NCBI GenBank assembly: GCA_021399435.1
Contig: JAJTUP010000099.1
Span: 145,005 to 209,004, forward strand
Source of the DNA: Diaporthe sp. PMI_573
Taxonomy: Eukaryota; Ascomycota; Sordariomycetes; Diaporthales; Diaporthaceae
Length of the DNA stretch: 64,000 nucleotides
Direction: 5' to 3'
Shown here: in pieces, positions 1 through 9,557 of the stretch
Layout of the letters: each line of letters begins with the position of its first letter
Numbering within the stretch: position 1 is the stretch's first letter
Notes under the pieces: model-generated
Seen by the model: only the letters and a program-made list of their open reading frames with translations
Database searches by the model: none
Told to the model about the DNA's origin: nothing
Translations under genes and position numbers: made by a program

Positions 1-1480
1 GAAGTCTTATTTGCTCAGGTTGATCTGGAAGGGGCTGTATAATGCGTCTGGGTCTGTCATGCGCCCAGAGATCATTCTGGTAGGCGGTCGTGTAAGTACT
101 ACGCCTTCGGGCGGTGGCTCTGCTGAGCATTATCCCGGCTCAGCGCCTCCTCAAATTGACGTGATTGACGACAGTAGCACTTCGCAGCATCAGATGCTTC
201 TTCAGGCCACTATGAAGAGTAGTCTTGCCCGTGCCTTGAATTCCATAGATGCCAACGACGGTAGGCTTTTCGTACATGATTGGTGTGTCGTGTGAGGACT
301 TCTTGGGCGGACCACTCCTACAGGTATGGAGAAGTCATCATGGAGTCTTAGAAACGATCCCCGAATTAGTGATTGAGGGACGGAAATTGTCGGAATTGAA
401 ATTTAAATTTTCCTGTGCTCATGTTACCGTGGGGGCCATAATTGTGTGGCCAAAAACAAATACTCGGAAGCAGAACAATCGCGCCTCTCAAATGACTTAG
501 AGGGGAAGAAAGACAACTAGACCAAATTAAAACATTTAATGCACTCCTCTATTTTATACAACTAGAAAACTAGAGCACATGGTGGTCACTCATTGTGTCC
601 GTCTCGAAGGCAGTGGAGACTACCGAGTCTCCCAGCCGGAGCTTGTCGAATTGGAATCCAAGAGCCTTCTTTTCTACTGCCTCTTCCGGTAATCAGCACT
701 CGAAGTAGGGAACAGCCTCAGGTAGCTGTGTGGCAAGCGTGGAAGAGAGTCCTGCCTTGCTTCGACTTCCTTTAGCTTCAAATGGAGGTCCTCTACCACT
801 TCTTGCCCGCTAAAACTTGATACGCCAAGCTCAGAGATATTATCAGCGTCCTCCACATTACTACTTACAGAAAGGGCATTCTCAACTCTTCCATATCAAA
901 CAGGAAACGGGTTTGAAACTCGAGAATAGATCTGATGTTTAAGAAAATAGAGTGGACAATTTTTCCCGGGATAGAGTTTGTCCAATCGAGATTCGTTTTC
1001 AGGCTATAATGACTGGGGTCCACGTGATCAGCAAGATGCGACGCTTAACAGTCGACGCGTCTCCTCTCCAAGGAGTACTTTTGTGCTACGCTTAGAGTAC
1101 CAAGGGATTCCAACAGTTTCCATGGAGATCCAGGAGCCAACACATTAGGGGTTAGTTTTTAACATTTAAGGACACTGTTTACTATTAACATTTCCTAGAC
1201 CATTTGAAACCTGCTACTCTTATGCGTCCAAATATCCATCCCTATTAAAAATCTTATCCCTTTTCTCATTTATAATGCATCCTTTTCCCAACATCATCCC
1301 GGATTGCTATAATAGCTTAACTAGTATTACCGTAACCTATAATGGGGTTCAAGTTGACTACAAGTTCAGATATGATTAGCAGCTAAAAGAACCTGGTACT
1401 CCTAAGATCTTAAAAAAGTGCCAAACCAGTGTATGTATTAACCACGTTGGATGGATGAAGAGTAGGTTGGCGGATGCCAT
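1..1480. other. Stretch without a supportable gene
   Basis: No reading frame here exceeds about 95 codons and none shows a recognisable domain. A 94-codon frame (11-295) could be the 3' end of a gene entering from the left, but no motif supports it. The stretch from about 900 becomes AT-richer and is probably intergenic. Confidence 0.4.
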
Positions 1481-2030
1481 AAGCTCTGGGATGGGGCAGA
1501 CAACACCAACCATATCATTACGCGGCCGTTCCCACCACTAGCAGCAACAAAGAAAAAAAGGCCGCCAGGAGGGTAATGATATGCTTAACAACAAACGGCA
1601 TGCAGGCAGGATGAATAGTGCCAAAGAAAGAAGGACCAACACTCTTGCGCAGCCGCCTGTAACATCTAGCAACAGGAGGAGATGGGAGCTTAGTAAGAAT
1701 AAGGAAGAGGCTGGTGGCCACGCAACATTAAAAAGAAGGACAACTAACAGGGACATCGCTGGGCTGAGTAGCAGCCAAGGCCGCAGAACAAGACGGGTTG
1801 CTCCCCAGGTGGCATCGCCCATTGCTGCTGGTAGTGAGGTGATCAGCTAACCCCGCACCCAGGTTGCTGCTGCTACTGCTGGTGCTATCACGTCGTTTTC
1901 ATCGTTATCATCGCTGCCACCATCGTCTTCCACCCGCATCACTTGCGCACAGCGCCGCCAGCTCGCGGGCGAGAACGCCAACCTGTTCCAGCTTGGGCAC
2001 CGCGGCGAGACCCACCTGCAGGAAGAAGGG
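1481..2030 (+). pseudogene. Decayed partial copy of the nuclear-protein gene at 5664-7040
   Basis: This segment matches, in inverted orientation, about 550 bp of the gene at 5664-7040 (its + strand interval about 5925-6490). The plus strand still encodes pieces such as EEAGGHAT, KRRTTNRD and APQVASPIAAGSEVIS. The first is identical to the intact copy; the last differs from it only in the flanking residues. Substitutions, small indels and a stop break the frame (longest piece 89 codons, 1581-1850). Homology begins near the GGGATGGGGCAGACAACACC at about 1488 and ends abruptly after CCTGCAGGAAGAAG near 2030. Only the middle of the parent gene is present, without its start or end, so this is a dead segmental duplicate. 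Confidence 0.8.
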
Positions 2031-2443
2031 TCTCAGCATTGGGAGATATTGATCCTCTGACTCCCATTGCTGGAATCGCATGGCGCCTAAGAGGGCATAA
2101 CCATAACGGATTCACCTTACTGTAAGAAATTTGATTAAAACAATATCCTAATGCAGCATAGAAGACATTGAGAGAACCAGCAGGTTGTGCAGCCTCCAAA
2201 AACTGTTGTACGAATCGCCCATCTCTTCTTAAATTAGGAAACAAACCAGCTATCTGCAACACGGCATGGGCCAGGCTTGCAGCTCGCTTAGCAGAGAACT
2301 GGTTGAATTTCGATTTCTTACGCGGTGCGGATCTAGCGAGTTTGAAGGGAAGCACCGCGAACCCATACCGTCTTCCTACATTGATCCTTAGACTTAGCAA
2401 GACCAGACCTAGGTCTAGTCATCCAAAGGGCTGTAACGTTACT
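2031..2443. other. Spacer between duplicate and pogo element
   Basis: A 153-codon minus frame (1939-2400) and a 92-codon plus frame (2168-2446) overlap here and neither matches a family I know. The minus frame has a weakly protein-like middle part (SKFNQFSAKRAASLAHAV) that may be a gene remnant. Nothing firmer can be said. Confidence 0.3.
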
Positions 2444-2445
2444 TA

Positions 2446-4307
2446 ACGTAGTTCATAAGCGACCCGCCATTACAAGCATCCCGCCACTTTTCGACTGCGT
2501 CATGACCTCTTAACTTCTACACGTAATAACTTCACAACCACAGCATGTCTTCTATTTCTAAAGAGGCTCGCGTTCTCCTTGCCATCCAAGCTATCCAGTC
2601 AGACCCTAAAATGAAGCTTAACCGCGCTGCTAAGACGTACGATATCCCTCGATCAACCCTGCGCGATCGAATTGCTGGATCCCTCCCAAAGGCCGAACAA
2701 CGCAATGCCCAACATAATTTGACCCTGACCGAGGAGGAGACGCTCGTACGATATATCCTCGACCTAGATTCGCGAGGATTCCCGCCCCGGATCGACGACG
2801 TACGAAGTATGGCCGATCTCCTCCGGAAGACGCGTCACGCGTCGCCCGTCGGTAAGCAGTGGCCTTATAACTTCGTCCAGCGCCGCCCCGAGCTTAAGAC
2901 GCGTTTTTCGCGTGCATACGACTTCCAAAGGGCCCTCTGCGAAGACCCTGATATTATAAACGCGTGGTTCCGGCTAGTGGCCAATATGCGCGCGAAGTAC
3001 GGCATCCAGGACTGCGACTTTTATAACTTTGACGAGACAGGCTTTATGATGGGGGTTATTTGCAGCAATATGGTTGTTACACGCGCAGATCGACGTGGCC
3101 GAGGCAAGCATCTTCAGCCTGGGAATCGGGAATGGGCGACAGCGATCGAGTGCATGAGCAGCGACGGTTTTGTGCTACCGCCGTTCTTGATCGTACAAGG
3201 CGTCAACCACCTCGCCTCATGGTACACAGAGTGCGGCCTCCCTCACCCTTGGGTGATCAAAACCTCGGAAAATGGCTGGACGAACGACGATACGGCTCTA
3301 GATTGGATCCAGCACTTTAATAAGCATACCCTCGTACGGCGAAAGGGTGCATATCGGATGATCGTCCTAGACGGCCACTTAAGCCACCTGTCGGCCCCGT
3401 TCGAGGAATTCTGTAAGGAGAAGAATATTATTACCCTCTGCCTCCCTTCGCACTCCTCGCATCTCACCCATCCTCTCGACGTTGGTTGTTTCGCTGTGCT
3501 AAAGCGGATGTACGGTCAGGGACTTGAGGACTTGATCAAGGCCCATATTAATCACGTTACTAAGCTCGAGTTCTTTATCGCGTTTAAGGCCGCCCACCTT
3601 AGCACAATGACTCCCGAAAACATCCAAGCTGGGTTCCGAGGTGCTGGCCTAGTACCGTACGATCCCCAGGCTGTCCTATCGAAGCTTGACGTTAAGCTAC
3701 GGACGCCAACACCTACTAGCCCCCCCCCTTCCTGAGGCTGACCCTTGGGTTTCTCAGACCCCCCACGGCGCGGCTGAAGCCGTATCGCAGTCTCAATTCG
3801 TACAAAATCGAATTAATAAACACCAAGGAAGCTCGCCGACTTCGATGTTTTCAGCTATAAAGCAGCTAGCAAAGGGGACAGAGCTGATTGCTCATCGGAT
3901 GACCCTTATGGAGGATGAGCTTCGGACGCTTCGTAAGGCTAACGAGGCCCTTGCAAAGCGTCGGAGGGCCAAAAAGACACGCGTACGAGCTGGGGGTGCA
4001 CTTTCTGTAGAGGATGCACTTAGTCTGATCGAGTTGAAGGACACTGGCAATCATCAATCAGGTGGAAGGTCGGCGGGAGGGGGGGCGTCGGAGGCTGGGC
4101 CAGCAGCTTTGCGGTGCTGCAGGCAATGCGGTAAGCCTGGGCATAACGCACGAACCTGTCAGGAGGCTGAGGAGGCTTCTGACGAGGAGAGCTGTATTGA
4201 GTACAGCTAATTTTCTTATGTAGTTATAGAGTAATGGAATCAGGACGTTACGATGCAGTTGAAAAGTGCCGGGATGCTTGTAATGGCGGGTCGCTTATGA
4301 ACTACGT
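2446..4307 (+). mobile_element. pogo/Fot1-type DNA transposon, complete ends, TA target duplication
   Basis: The element is 1,862 bp. Its ends form inverted repeats of about 54 bp starting ACGTAGTTCATAAGCGACCC, at 2446 on the plus strand and at 4307 on the minus strand, with about three mismatches. A TA dinucleotide flanks each end (2444-2445 and 4308-4309), the target duplication expected for Tc1/mariner-pogo elements. The interior is one transposase frame broken once. Nearly perfect termini and one lesion suggest a fairly recent insertion that might be mobilised by an intact relative. It lies between the two inverted copies of the nuclear-protein sequence. Confidence 0.93.
2545..4210 (+). 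pseudogene. pogo-type transposase with one frameshift
   Basis: The first part (2545-3735, 396 codons) starts at MSSISKEARVLL and has an N-terminal psq-like helix-turn-helix (KTYDIPRSTLRDRI) and a CENP-B-type DNA-binding region to about residue 130. The DDE nuclease core follows, with aspartates in NFDETGFMMG, IVLDGHLSHLS and HPLDVGCFAVLK, giving the DDD-like triad of fungal pogo enzymes. The frame then hits TGA right after a run of nine C (3720-3728). Removing one C joins it to the second frame, which runs to 4210. That part adds a coiled-coil-like stretch (LMEDELRTLRKANEALAKRR) and a C-terminal zinc knuckle, CRQCGKPGHNARTC. The whole would be about 555 residues, normal for the family. The lesion is probably slippage in the C run, or a sequencing error there. 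Confidence 0.9.
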
Positions 4308-5305
4308 TACCAGGGATTTAAAGCTATCTTGTAAAAGTTGCTTTACTTCCTTATATTGCCCCTTAGTGTAAAGCTCCAGAAGAACTTAATACAATGCGTC
4401 ACCATTGAGTTTAGTCATATCCGTCTTCAGGGAAAGTAATGATACAAAATTGTCTGCAGTATATATATTGCGACTGTAATATGCAGTTCATTCGTTGAAG
4501 CGTTGATCTTCTGATATTACGCCCGCTTCAATTTGCGCCCTCCGAATGGCCTCAATGTCGGCGAAAAGTTCATTTTCCACCTGCTTGATAATGGGTTTGA
4601 AGATTTCATTGGGACTACAAGAATGGGCGGGTATCGTCCTCCCCGCAGGCACCTAACCCCAACGTGTACTGTCAGGTCACCGGTTTGGAAGTCAGAACTC
4701 AGAACAGGAGAATATTCAGCGTCTGTAAAATTGAGAATGCTTTTCTTCGGCTGCTCTGCAGAAGTCTTCAATGGATCAAGATAAGCTTGGGAAGTTTACC
4801 CTTATCCCCACGGACACTACAAAGAAGCTTGAATGGACTATCTGGGGTCTGGTTAAGATGTCCCCTGCAGTCGGTGTTCGATCTTTAGCTTTCCATGGAA
4901 GATCTGATCCGTGGGAAATCGGAGAGGTGAGTGAACTGCTAGAGTACCATGATAAACAATTGTATATATGACAAGAGCAGCGACGGTTCACCGACTTTGC
5001 TCTGAGATCCTGACCTCTATTCAGCCCCTTGCCATGATGATGGCATAAGTTAATGGAAACACTTTTAAGCACATATATATACACAGCACCTGTCGTAGGC
5101 AGCAAGCTGCTGCTGCTATTGTGATAGCATCACTAGTCTCTGGATATTGGAATATTTCCTAATCGGTCAAGAGGCGCGAGGTCTGGCTTCCTCTCATAAA
5201 GGAGCAGCCTTCCTCTCGGCATCAGACATCGTCTTCCCTCCTGGTGGCGCATGTTGGATGGTGGGAAACCCCACAACTGCTCGCAGTGGGAAGTGGAGGC
5301 ATTAC
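4308..5305. other. Spacer with a possible protein remnant
   Basis: No intact gene is visible. On the minus strand, 4501-4625 reads in one frame as EIFKPIIKQVENELFADI and ends at a stop. This resembles the segment before the GGFG motif in fungal Hsp70-like ATPases, but the ATP-binding motifs are absent, so the resemblance is only a hint. A TATATATA run lies at about 5073. Confidence 0.25.
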
Positions 5306-5560
5306 TGGCTGCACCCGACCCTGTCAGGATGGCCAGCATATGCAACGTATCCCCACTGCGAACTGCGAACTACCGCGAGAAGGGGAGACAGAAGGGCTCG
5401 GCCGTCCAGCCCGCAAGGCCCGTCGTCGGCTGCACCCGACCCTGTCAGGATAACCGATACACGCGACCTCATGGGCCCTTCTTCTGTCTGCTGCCTGCGA
5501 CGCAGGAGACTGAGGAGCGTCACTGGCTGCACCCGACCCTGTCAGGATAACCAGCATACG
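5306..5560 (+). repeat. Three dispersed direct repeats, about 25 bp
   Basis: The sequence GGCTGCACCCGACCCTGTCA followed by GGAT occurs at about 5308, 5428 and 5525, spaced 120 and 97 bp apart. The first and third copies share a longer tail (AACCAGCATACG-like) and the second differs there. The unit lies downstream of the minus-strand gene ending at 5664. The spacers are unrelated to each other, so this is neither a simple tandem array nor a CRISPR. Confidence 0.8.
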
Positions 5561-5663
5561 CCACCCTCGCCCGTTGGCCCGTCCTTGCCCGCTGCCTAGT
5601 AAATGCTGCCGGCTGCGCCCAGATAGACTTGCTGCAGAGCTAACTTCCTGCCCCCGGTGCCAA

Positions 5664-7040
5664 TTATGTTGCCCTAAACCGACGTGTTCCCGCAGTTCTG
5701 GCGCCGGCTGTCGCATGGGTGATGGTAGCTTTGGATTTGGTCCTAGTCCTGGTCTTGGATTTGGCGCTGACCTTGCTGCTGACGGCGGTGTTGGTAGCAT
5801 CACCAGCCTTGACCCTGGTGCTGGCAGGCTGCTGCCTCGGCCTGTTGGCTGCTGCGGCGAGGGTGGTGTCAGCAGCAGCAGCAGCAGCAGCCTCGGGGGC
5901 TTCCCGGCGGCCCACTTCTTCCTGCAGGCGGGTCTCGCCGCGGTGCCCGAGCTGGAACAGGTTGGCGTCCTCGCCCGCGAGCTGGCGGCGCCGTGCGCGA
6001 GTGATGCGGGTGGAAGACGATGGCGGTAGCGATGATGACGATGATAACGACGTGATAGCACCGGCAACAGCAGCAGCAGCAGCAGTGGCAGCAGCAACCT
6101 GGGTGCGGGGTTGGCTGATCACCTCACTGCCGGCAGCAATGGGCGATGCCACCTGGGGAGCACCCCGTCTTGTTCTGCGGCCTCGGCCGCTACTCGGCCC
6201 AGCAGTGTCCCTGTCAGTTGTTCTTCTTTTTGATGTTGCGTGGCCACCGGCCTCTTCCTTATCCTCACTAAGCTCCCGTTTCCTCTTGCTGCCAGACGTC
6301 ACAGGCGGCCGCGCGAGAGTGTCGGTCCTCCTTTTTTTGGCACTATGCGTCCTGCCTGCGTGCCGCTCCTCATCGAGCACGTCGTCGCCCTCCTCGCGGC
6401 CTCTCTTTCTTTGCTGCTGCTGGTGGTGGGAACGGCCGCGGCGCGATGATATGCTCGGTGTTGTTTGCCCCATCCCAGGGCTTGTGGGATCCGCCGTCCT
6501 ACTTTTCTTGGAGGCGGCCAGTGTTGTCTCGTCGGTATGCTCGTCGTGGTCTTGGCCTCTCTTTCTCTTGTGGCCCGATCTTGCGCTCGGTCCGGTTGGT
6601 GCTGTGGTAGGGCTTCCTGTGCTTGTGTGCATCCTCGCCGATGCTTCCGCTGCCACCAGCTCCGGGTCGTAGGGGCCAAGCATATCTAGGTTGCTCCAGC
6701 ACTCCTCGGAGCGGTCTGGTTTATAACCACTGATCTCGCTCAGGGACTTGTGCTCGAAATCGGGGGGGAACTCGATACGAGGCCATTCTCTGGGTTTAGG
6801 CAAATCCTCAGGTCTCGGCCGCCCTTCCTCGATACGGATCTCTCGTTCGTGGAAGCGGACTTCGGCTCCGAACTCCTCAAAGGTGACGCCGTCGCTGTCT
6901 GGGGACATTCTTCCTGATTCCTTTTGCCGGTAGTACTCGTCGATAAGCTCGCGACGCTTCGCATCTCGGAAATCCAGCCGCCTCTGGTAGTAGTCTTCGC
7001 TCGACTCGCTTGGGCGCCGGGGCGAACAGAGATATGACAT
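5664..7040 (-). CDS. Hypothetical low-complexity nuclear protein, 458 aa
   Basis: The start is ATG at 7040 (MSYLCSPRRPSESSEDYYQR). The N-terminal 120 residues are the most protein-like part: charged, with EDYYQRRLDFRDAKRRELID followed by RIEFPPDFEHKSLSEISGYK. The rest is basic, Ser/Ala/Gln-rich low complexity with many bipartite nuclear-localisation-like clusters (HKRKRGQD, KKRRTD, GSKRKREL, KRRTTD) and polyalanine and polyserine runs. CAG/GCT microsatellites encode these runs at 5875-5893 and 6066-6084. No domain is recognised; a DNA- or RNA-associated nuclear role is inference. It is divergent from the kinase gene with only 272 bp between start codons, so the two may share a promoter. A decayed partial copy lies at 1481-2030. 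Confidence 0.65.
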   Translation of the reverse strand: MSYLCSPRRPSESSEDYYQRRLDFRDAKRRELIDEYYRQKESGRMSPDSDGVTFEEFGAEVRFHEREIRIEEGRPRPEDLPKPREWPRIEFPPDFEHKSLSEISGYKPDRSEECWSNLDMLGPYDPELVAAEASARMHTSTGSPTTAPTGPSARSGHKRKRGQDHDEHTDETTLAASKKSRTADPTSPGMGQTTPSISSRRGRSHHQQQQRKRGREEGDDVLDEERHAGRTHSAKKRRTDTLARPPVTSGSKRKRELSEDKEEAGGHATSKRRTTDRDTAGPSSGRGRRTRRGAPQVASPIAAGSEVISQPRTQVAAATAAAAAVAGAITSLSSSSSLPPSSSTRITRARRRQLAGEDANLFQLGHRGETRLQEEVGRREAPEAAAAAAADTTLAAAANRPRQQPASTRVKAGDATNTAVSSKVSAKSKTRTRTKSKATITHATAGARTAGTRRFRAT

Positions 7041-7312
7041 GATGCAAGAGCGGTATTGTGTTGATATGCTGATGATGGAGGTTGATGCTGATGATGGAGG
7101 AGGTGTGAAGGACTTCGGTGTTGGATTACGGATTATGGATTGCGGAGTGCTTGGCTTACGAGATTGGTGAAGGCGAAAAGCGGGGGTTTCCCAGCCACCC
7201 CCTTTTGGTTACCATTATATCACAGCAGTACCCTACACATTTGTGCCGCCGCGTCTCAACAAAGACCCGGGGATATAAACACTACCTAGGCAATAAGTTG
7301 AGGAGGAGCGAT
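7041..7312. promoter_or_regulatory. Bidirectional promoter region between nuclear-protein and kinase genes
   Basis: The 272 bp between the two start codons is the only space for both promoters. GGATATAAAC at about 7270-7279 is a TATA-like box 35-40 bp before the likely kinase start. GATGATGGAG repeats (7069-7100) lie near the other start. Confidence 0.45.
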
Positions 7313-9058
7313 ATGTCTCGACCTCAGTCCATTTTGGCAACGCTGACGCCAGAGAATGCCCAGGCCCAGAAGTGCTTGGAGTCTCTTGTCGAGAAGCATG
7401 GGCTGTCCTCACTGTCGACAAGCCTTCGCATTAACCCCAACGTCCCAAAGCACAGCCGCCGGTCTTCGCAGTCTCGATACCAGCTCGTCCTTTCGCTGGA
7501 CAGAGAAGGTGCCGGCCTAGGCGGTCCCTGGAGAGTCGGGAAGCTGGGTCCAAAGTCTGTTGGTATTGATCTACCAATCTGCTCGATCCGATCGCGCCAG
7601 TTCCAAGGCACCAAAGTCTGCAAGATCTACATTCATCCACAATCTCACGTCCTTATGCTACAAAATTCGAATGAGTACAATTCCATCACATACCTGCTGG
7701 GCGATGGGAATGCCGACGCCGAGCTGCAATATGGGGAGACACACGTTATCCATATGAAGACCAATCATCTTCGCTTCGGTCCGCTTGACTTCGTGCTCGA
7801 GTTCTCCGTCGAGGACGTTGGGGCATTCGCTGCTAGCCGCAGGACCTACATGCAGCGACACCTGCGTCAGGATGCCGGACCCGACTCGGAATGCGAAGAG
7901 GATCAGCAGCAGCAGGTGCAAGGGCACAGCTGCCTCGACCCGCTGCCGACGCGCGAGCAGCTGCGCGTAAGGGATGTTATTCTGCATCATACGGTTGGAA
8001 AGGGCGCCTTCGGCCTCGTTATGGTCGGCGTGGACAGATGGTCCGGTGATATGGTGGCGTGCAAAATGATCCACTGCCGCAGCCATGACGCACAAGGGGT
8101 AAATAGCGAGCTCCTGATCGCGTCGCGAATCCCTTTGGGCACGGTCGGGCTGGTACCGCTGTCATCGTCGTGGTGCGAGCACGGCCAGTCGCCGGCGTGC
8201 TTCCAATCAATTTATGAGACGGTGTATATGATTATGCCGTACGCGCCGTTGTCGTTCAGTACAACGGCATGGCGTAAGGTAGCACCGGCGACGCGGCTGG
8301 CGCTGTTCCGCCAAGTGCTGGAGGGCTTAAGAAACCTGCACGCCATGGGCATTATGCACCGGGACATTAGCCCTCAGAACCTACTGGTGTTCTCACTAGT
8401 ACCCCCACAGGCGGCCATCTGCGATTATGGCAAGTCCAAGGTCGGTACCAGGGGCCACCAGGGAGCCCTGGGTCCGCAGGGCTTCACGGCGCCCGAGGTG
8501 GGCGGGCCGGCAGGCTACACCAGTGCCATCGATATCTTCAGCCTGGGGCTCTCGCTCCTGGCAACGTTCGGACGCTGGGCCGGGTGGAACAAGTCCCTAT
8601 CCAGCCCAGATATCTACCAGCTGGTGCTCCAGCACCTGGCAGGCCTGGAAGACGTGATGCCCGACGGCCTAGGGGCTCTGCTGCGGTCCATGCTGGCGTG
8701 GGATCCCGCGGACCGGCCAACGGCCGAAGATGCCCTGGCGCACCAGGTCTGGGAGCAGGTCGTTGTGGCGGGCTCAGGGTTGCCCCCCTCTACATCCAGC
8801 AGCAGCAGCAGCTCTGGAAATGCCACAGGTAGCAGCACGGCGGCGGCAAGGCGGCGGCGATCAGGTGGCATGTCTCCGTCCGGCTCCAGAGGGATGAACA
8901 AGAGGATGCGGGTATCAGACCTGCCGCCGCCGCCGCCCCTGTCTGGGAGTAAGATACGGCGGTCGGATGCGCGTGGCTCGGGTGTGGGAAGGATGAAAGA
9001 GAGTGGAATCACGAGGACGTCAGGCAGTGACTCCCTGCTCTCACCGCCGCCTGCGTAA
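7313..9058 (+). CDS. Serine/threonine protein kinase with FHA-like N-terminus, 581 aa
   Basis: The frame is open from 7118, but ATG at 7313 (MSRPQSILATLTPEN) is the better start because a TATA-like box precedes it. Residues about 50-165 (LDREGAGLGGPWRVG through FGPLDFVLEFSV) look like a degenerate FHA phosphopeptide-binding fold; this is weak. Residues about 220-480 are a kinase domain: glycine loop VGKGAFGLV, ATP-anchoring lysine in MVACKMI, catalytic loop MHRDISPQNLL, DYG in place of DFG in CDYGKSK, APE motif in TAPEVGG, and the subdomain XI arginine in DPADRPTAEDA. The catalytic residues are all present, so it should be active. The C-terminal 100 residues are Ser-rich and basic (ARRRRSG). 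FHA plus kinase recalls Chk2/Rad53 checkpoint kinases, but orthology is not claimed. Confidence 0.85.
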   Translation: MSRPQSILATLTPENAQAQKCLESLVEKHGLSSLSTSLRINPNVPKHSRRSSQSRYQLVLSLDREGAGLGGPWRVGKLGPKSVGIDLPICSIRSRQFQGTKVCKIYIHPQSHVLMLQNSNEYNSITYLLGDGNADAELQYGETHVIHMKTNHLRFGPLDFVLEFSVEDVGAFAASRRTYMQRHLRQDAGPDSECEEDQQQQVQGHSCLDPLPTREQLRVRDVILHHTVGKGAFGLVMVGVDRWSGDMVACKMIHCRSHDAQGVNSELLIASRIPLGTVGLVPLSSSWCEHGQSPACFQSIYETVYMIMPYAPLSFSTTAWRKVAPATRLALFRQVLEGLRNLHAMGIMHRDISPQNLLVFSLVPPQAAICDYGKSKVGTRGHQGALGPQGFTAPEVGGPAGYTSAIDIFSLGLSLLATFGRWAGWNKSLSSPDIYQLVLQHLAGLEDVMPDGLGALLRSMLAWDPADRPTAEDALAHQVWEQVVVAGSGLPPSTSSSSSSSGNATGSSTAAARRRRSGGMSPSGSRGMNKRMRVSDLPPPPPLSGSKIRRSDARGSGVGRMKESGITRTSGSDSLLSPPPA

Positions 9059-9079
9059 TGCAGCCGTTGATCTGATTTT

Positions 9080-9111
<32 letters not shown>

Positions 9112-9113
9112 AA
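9080..9113 (+). repeat. AAAG microsatellite
   Basis: About eight perfect units of AAAG/AGAA lie 20 bp after the kinase stop codon. Confidence 0.95.
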
Positions 9114-9272
9114 TGAGGGCAGTTAGAAAATTATTTAGATTTGCAACTGGCTTTCTGATATCCCATCTGCTCACCTTTTTCCAAACCAATTTGGCCATGG
9201 CTGGGGCAGTATTAGTCTATCTGAGGCAAATTATGAGCAGCAGGAGAAGGCTGCAGATTTACATTTCAGGAA

Positions 9273-9434
9273 TGCCTTTCGGTACGAAAGGTCTTCTTAA
9301 GCTCTGGGATTCCACCCCCAAAATTTTCGCCCCCCCTTGCAAAATTACCGCTTTGCCTTTCGGTACGAAAGGTCTTCTTAAGCTCTGGGATTCCACCCCC
9401 AAAATTTTCGCCCCCCCTTGCAAAATTACCGCTT
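9273..9434 (+). repeat. Perfect 81-bp tandem duplication containing a hairpin
   Basis: Two adjacent 81-bp units (9273-9353 and 9354-9434) appear identical. Each begins TGCCTTTCGGTACGAAAGGT, which contains a 7-bp stem (CCTTTCG/CGAAAGG) with a 3-nt loop, and ends in C-rich and A-rich runs. It lies just upstream of the Copia relic and may be part of its 5' long terminal repeat or a target-site rearrangement; neither can be shown here. Confidence 0.92.
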
Positions 9435-9557
9435 TAAGCGATTACCCGATTAGGAACCGCAACTGCACCTCTTGTTGGTCCGGATTAACCCCATCCGAAT
9501 GCCCCCAGAGGTGCCAATCTCTTCTCTTGCTCTCATTCGCTCTCTGAGATTAAGTGA

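Noticed and set aside
4501..4800. Possible Hsp70-like ATPase fragment on the minus strand
   Set aside because: Only about 20 residues are suggestive; phosphate and adenosine motifs are absent.
5306..5560. Spaced 25-bp repeats as a CRISPR-like array
   Set aside because: Only three copies, spacers of 70-100 bp, and a eukaryotic context.
5719..6672. 317-codon plus frame rich in Leu/Val/Ala, looking like a membrane protein
   Set aside because: It is the antisense shadow of the Ala/Ser/Arg-rich gene at 5664-7040.
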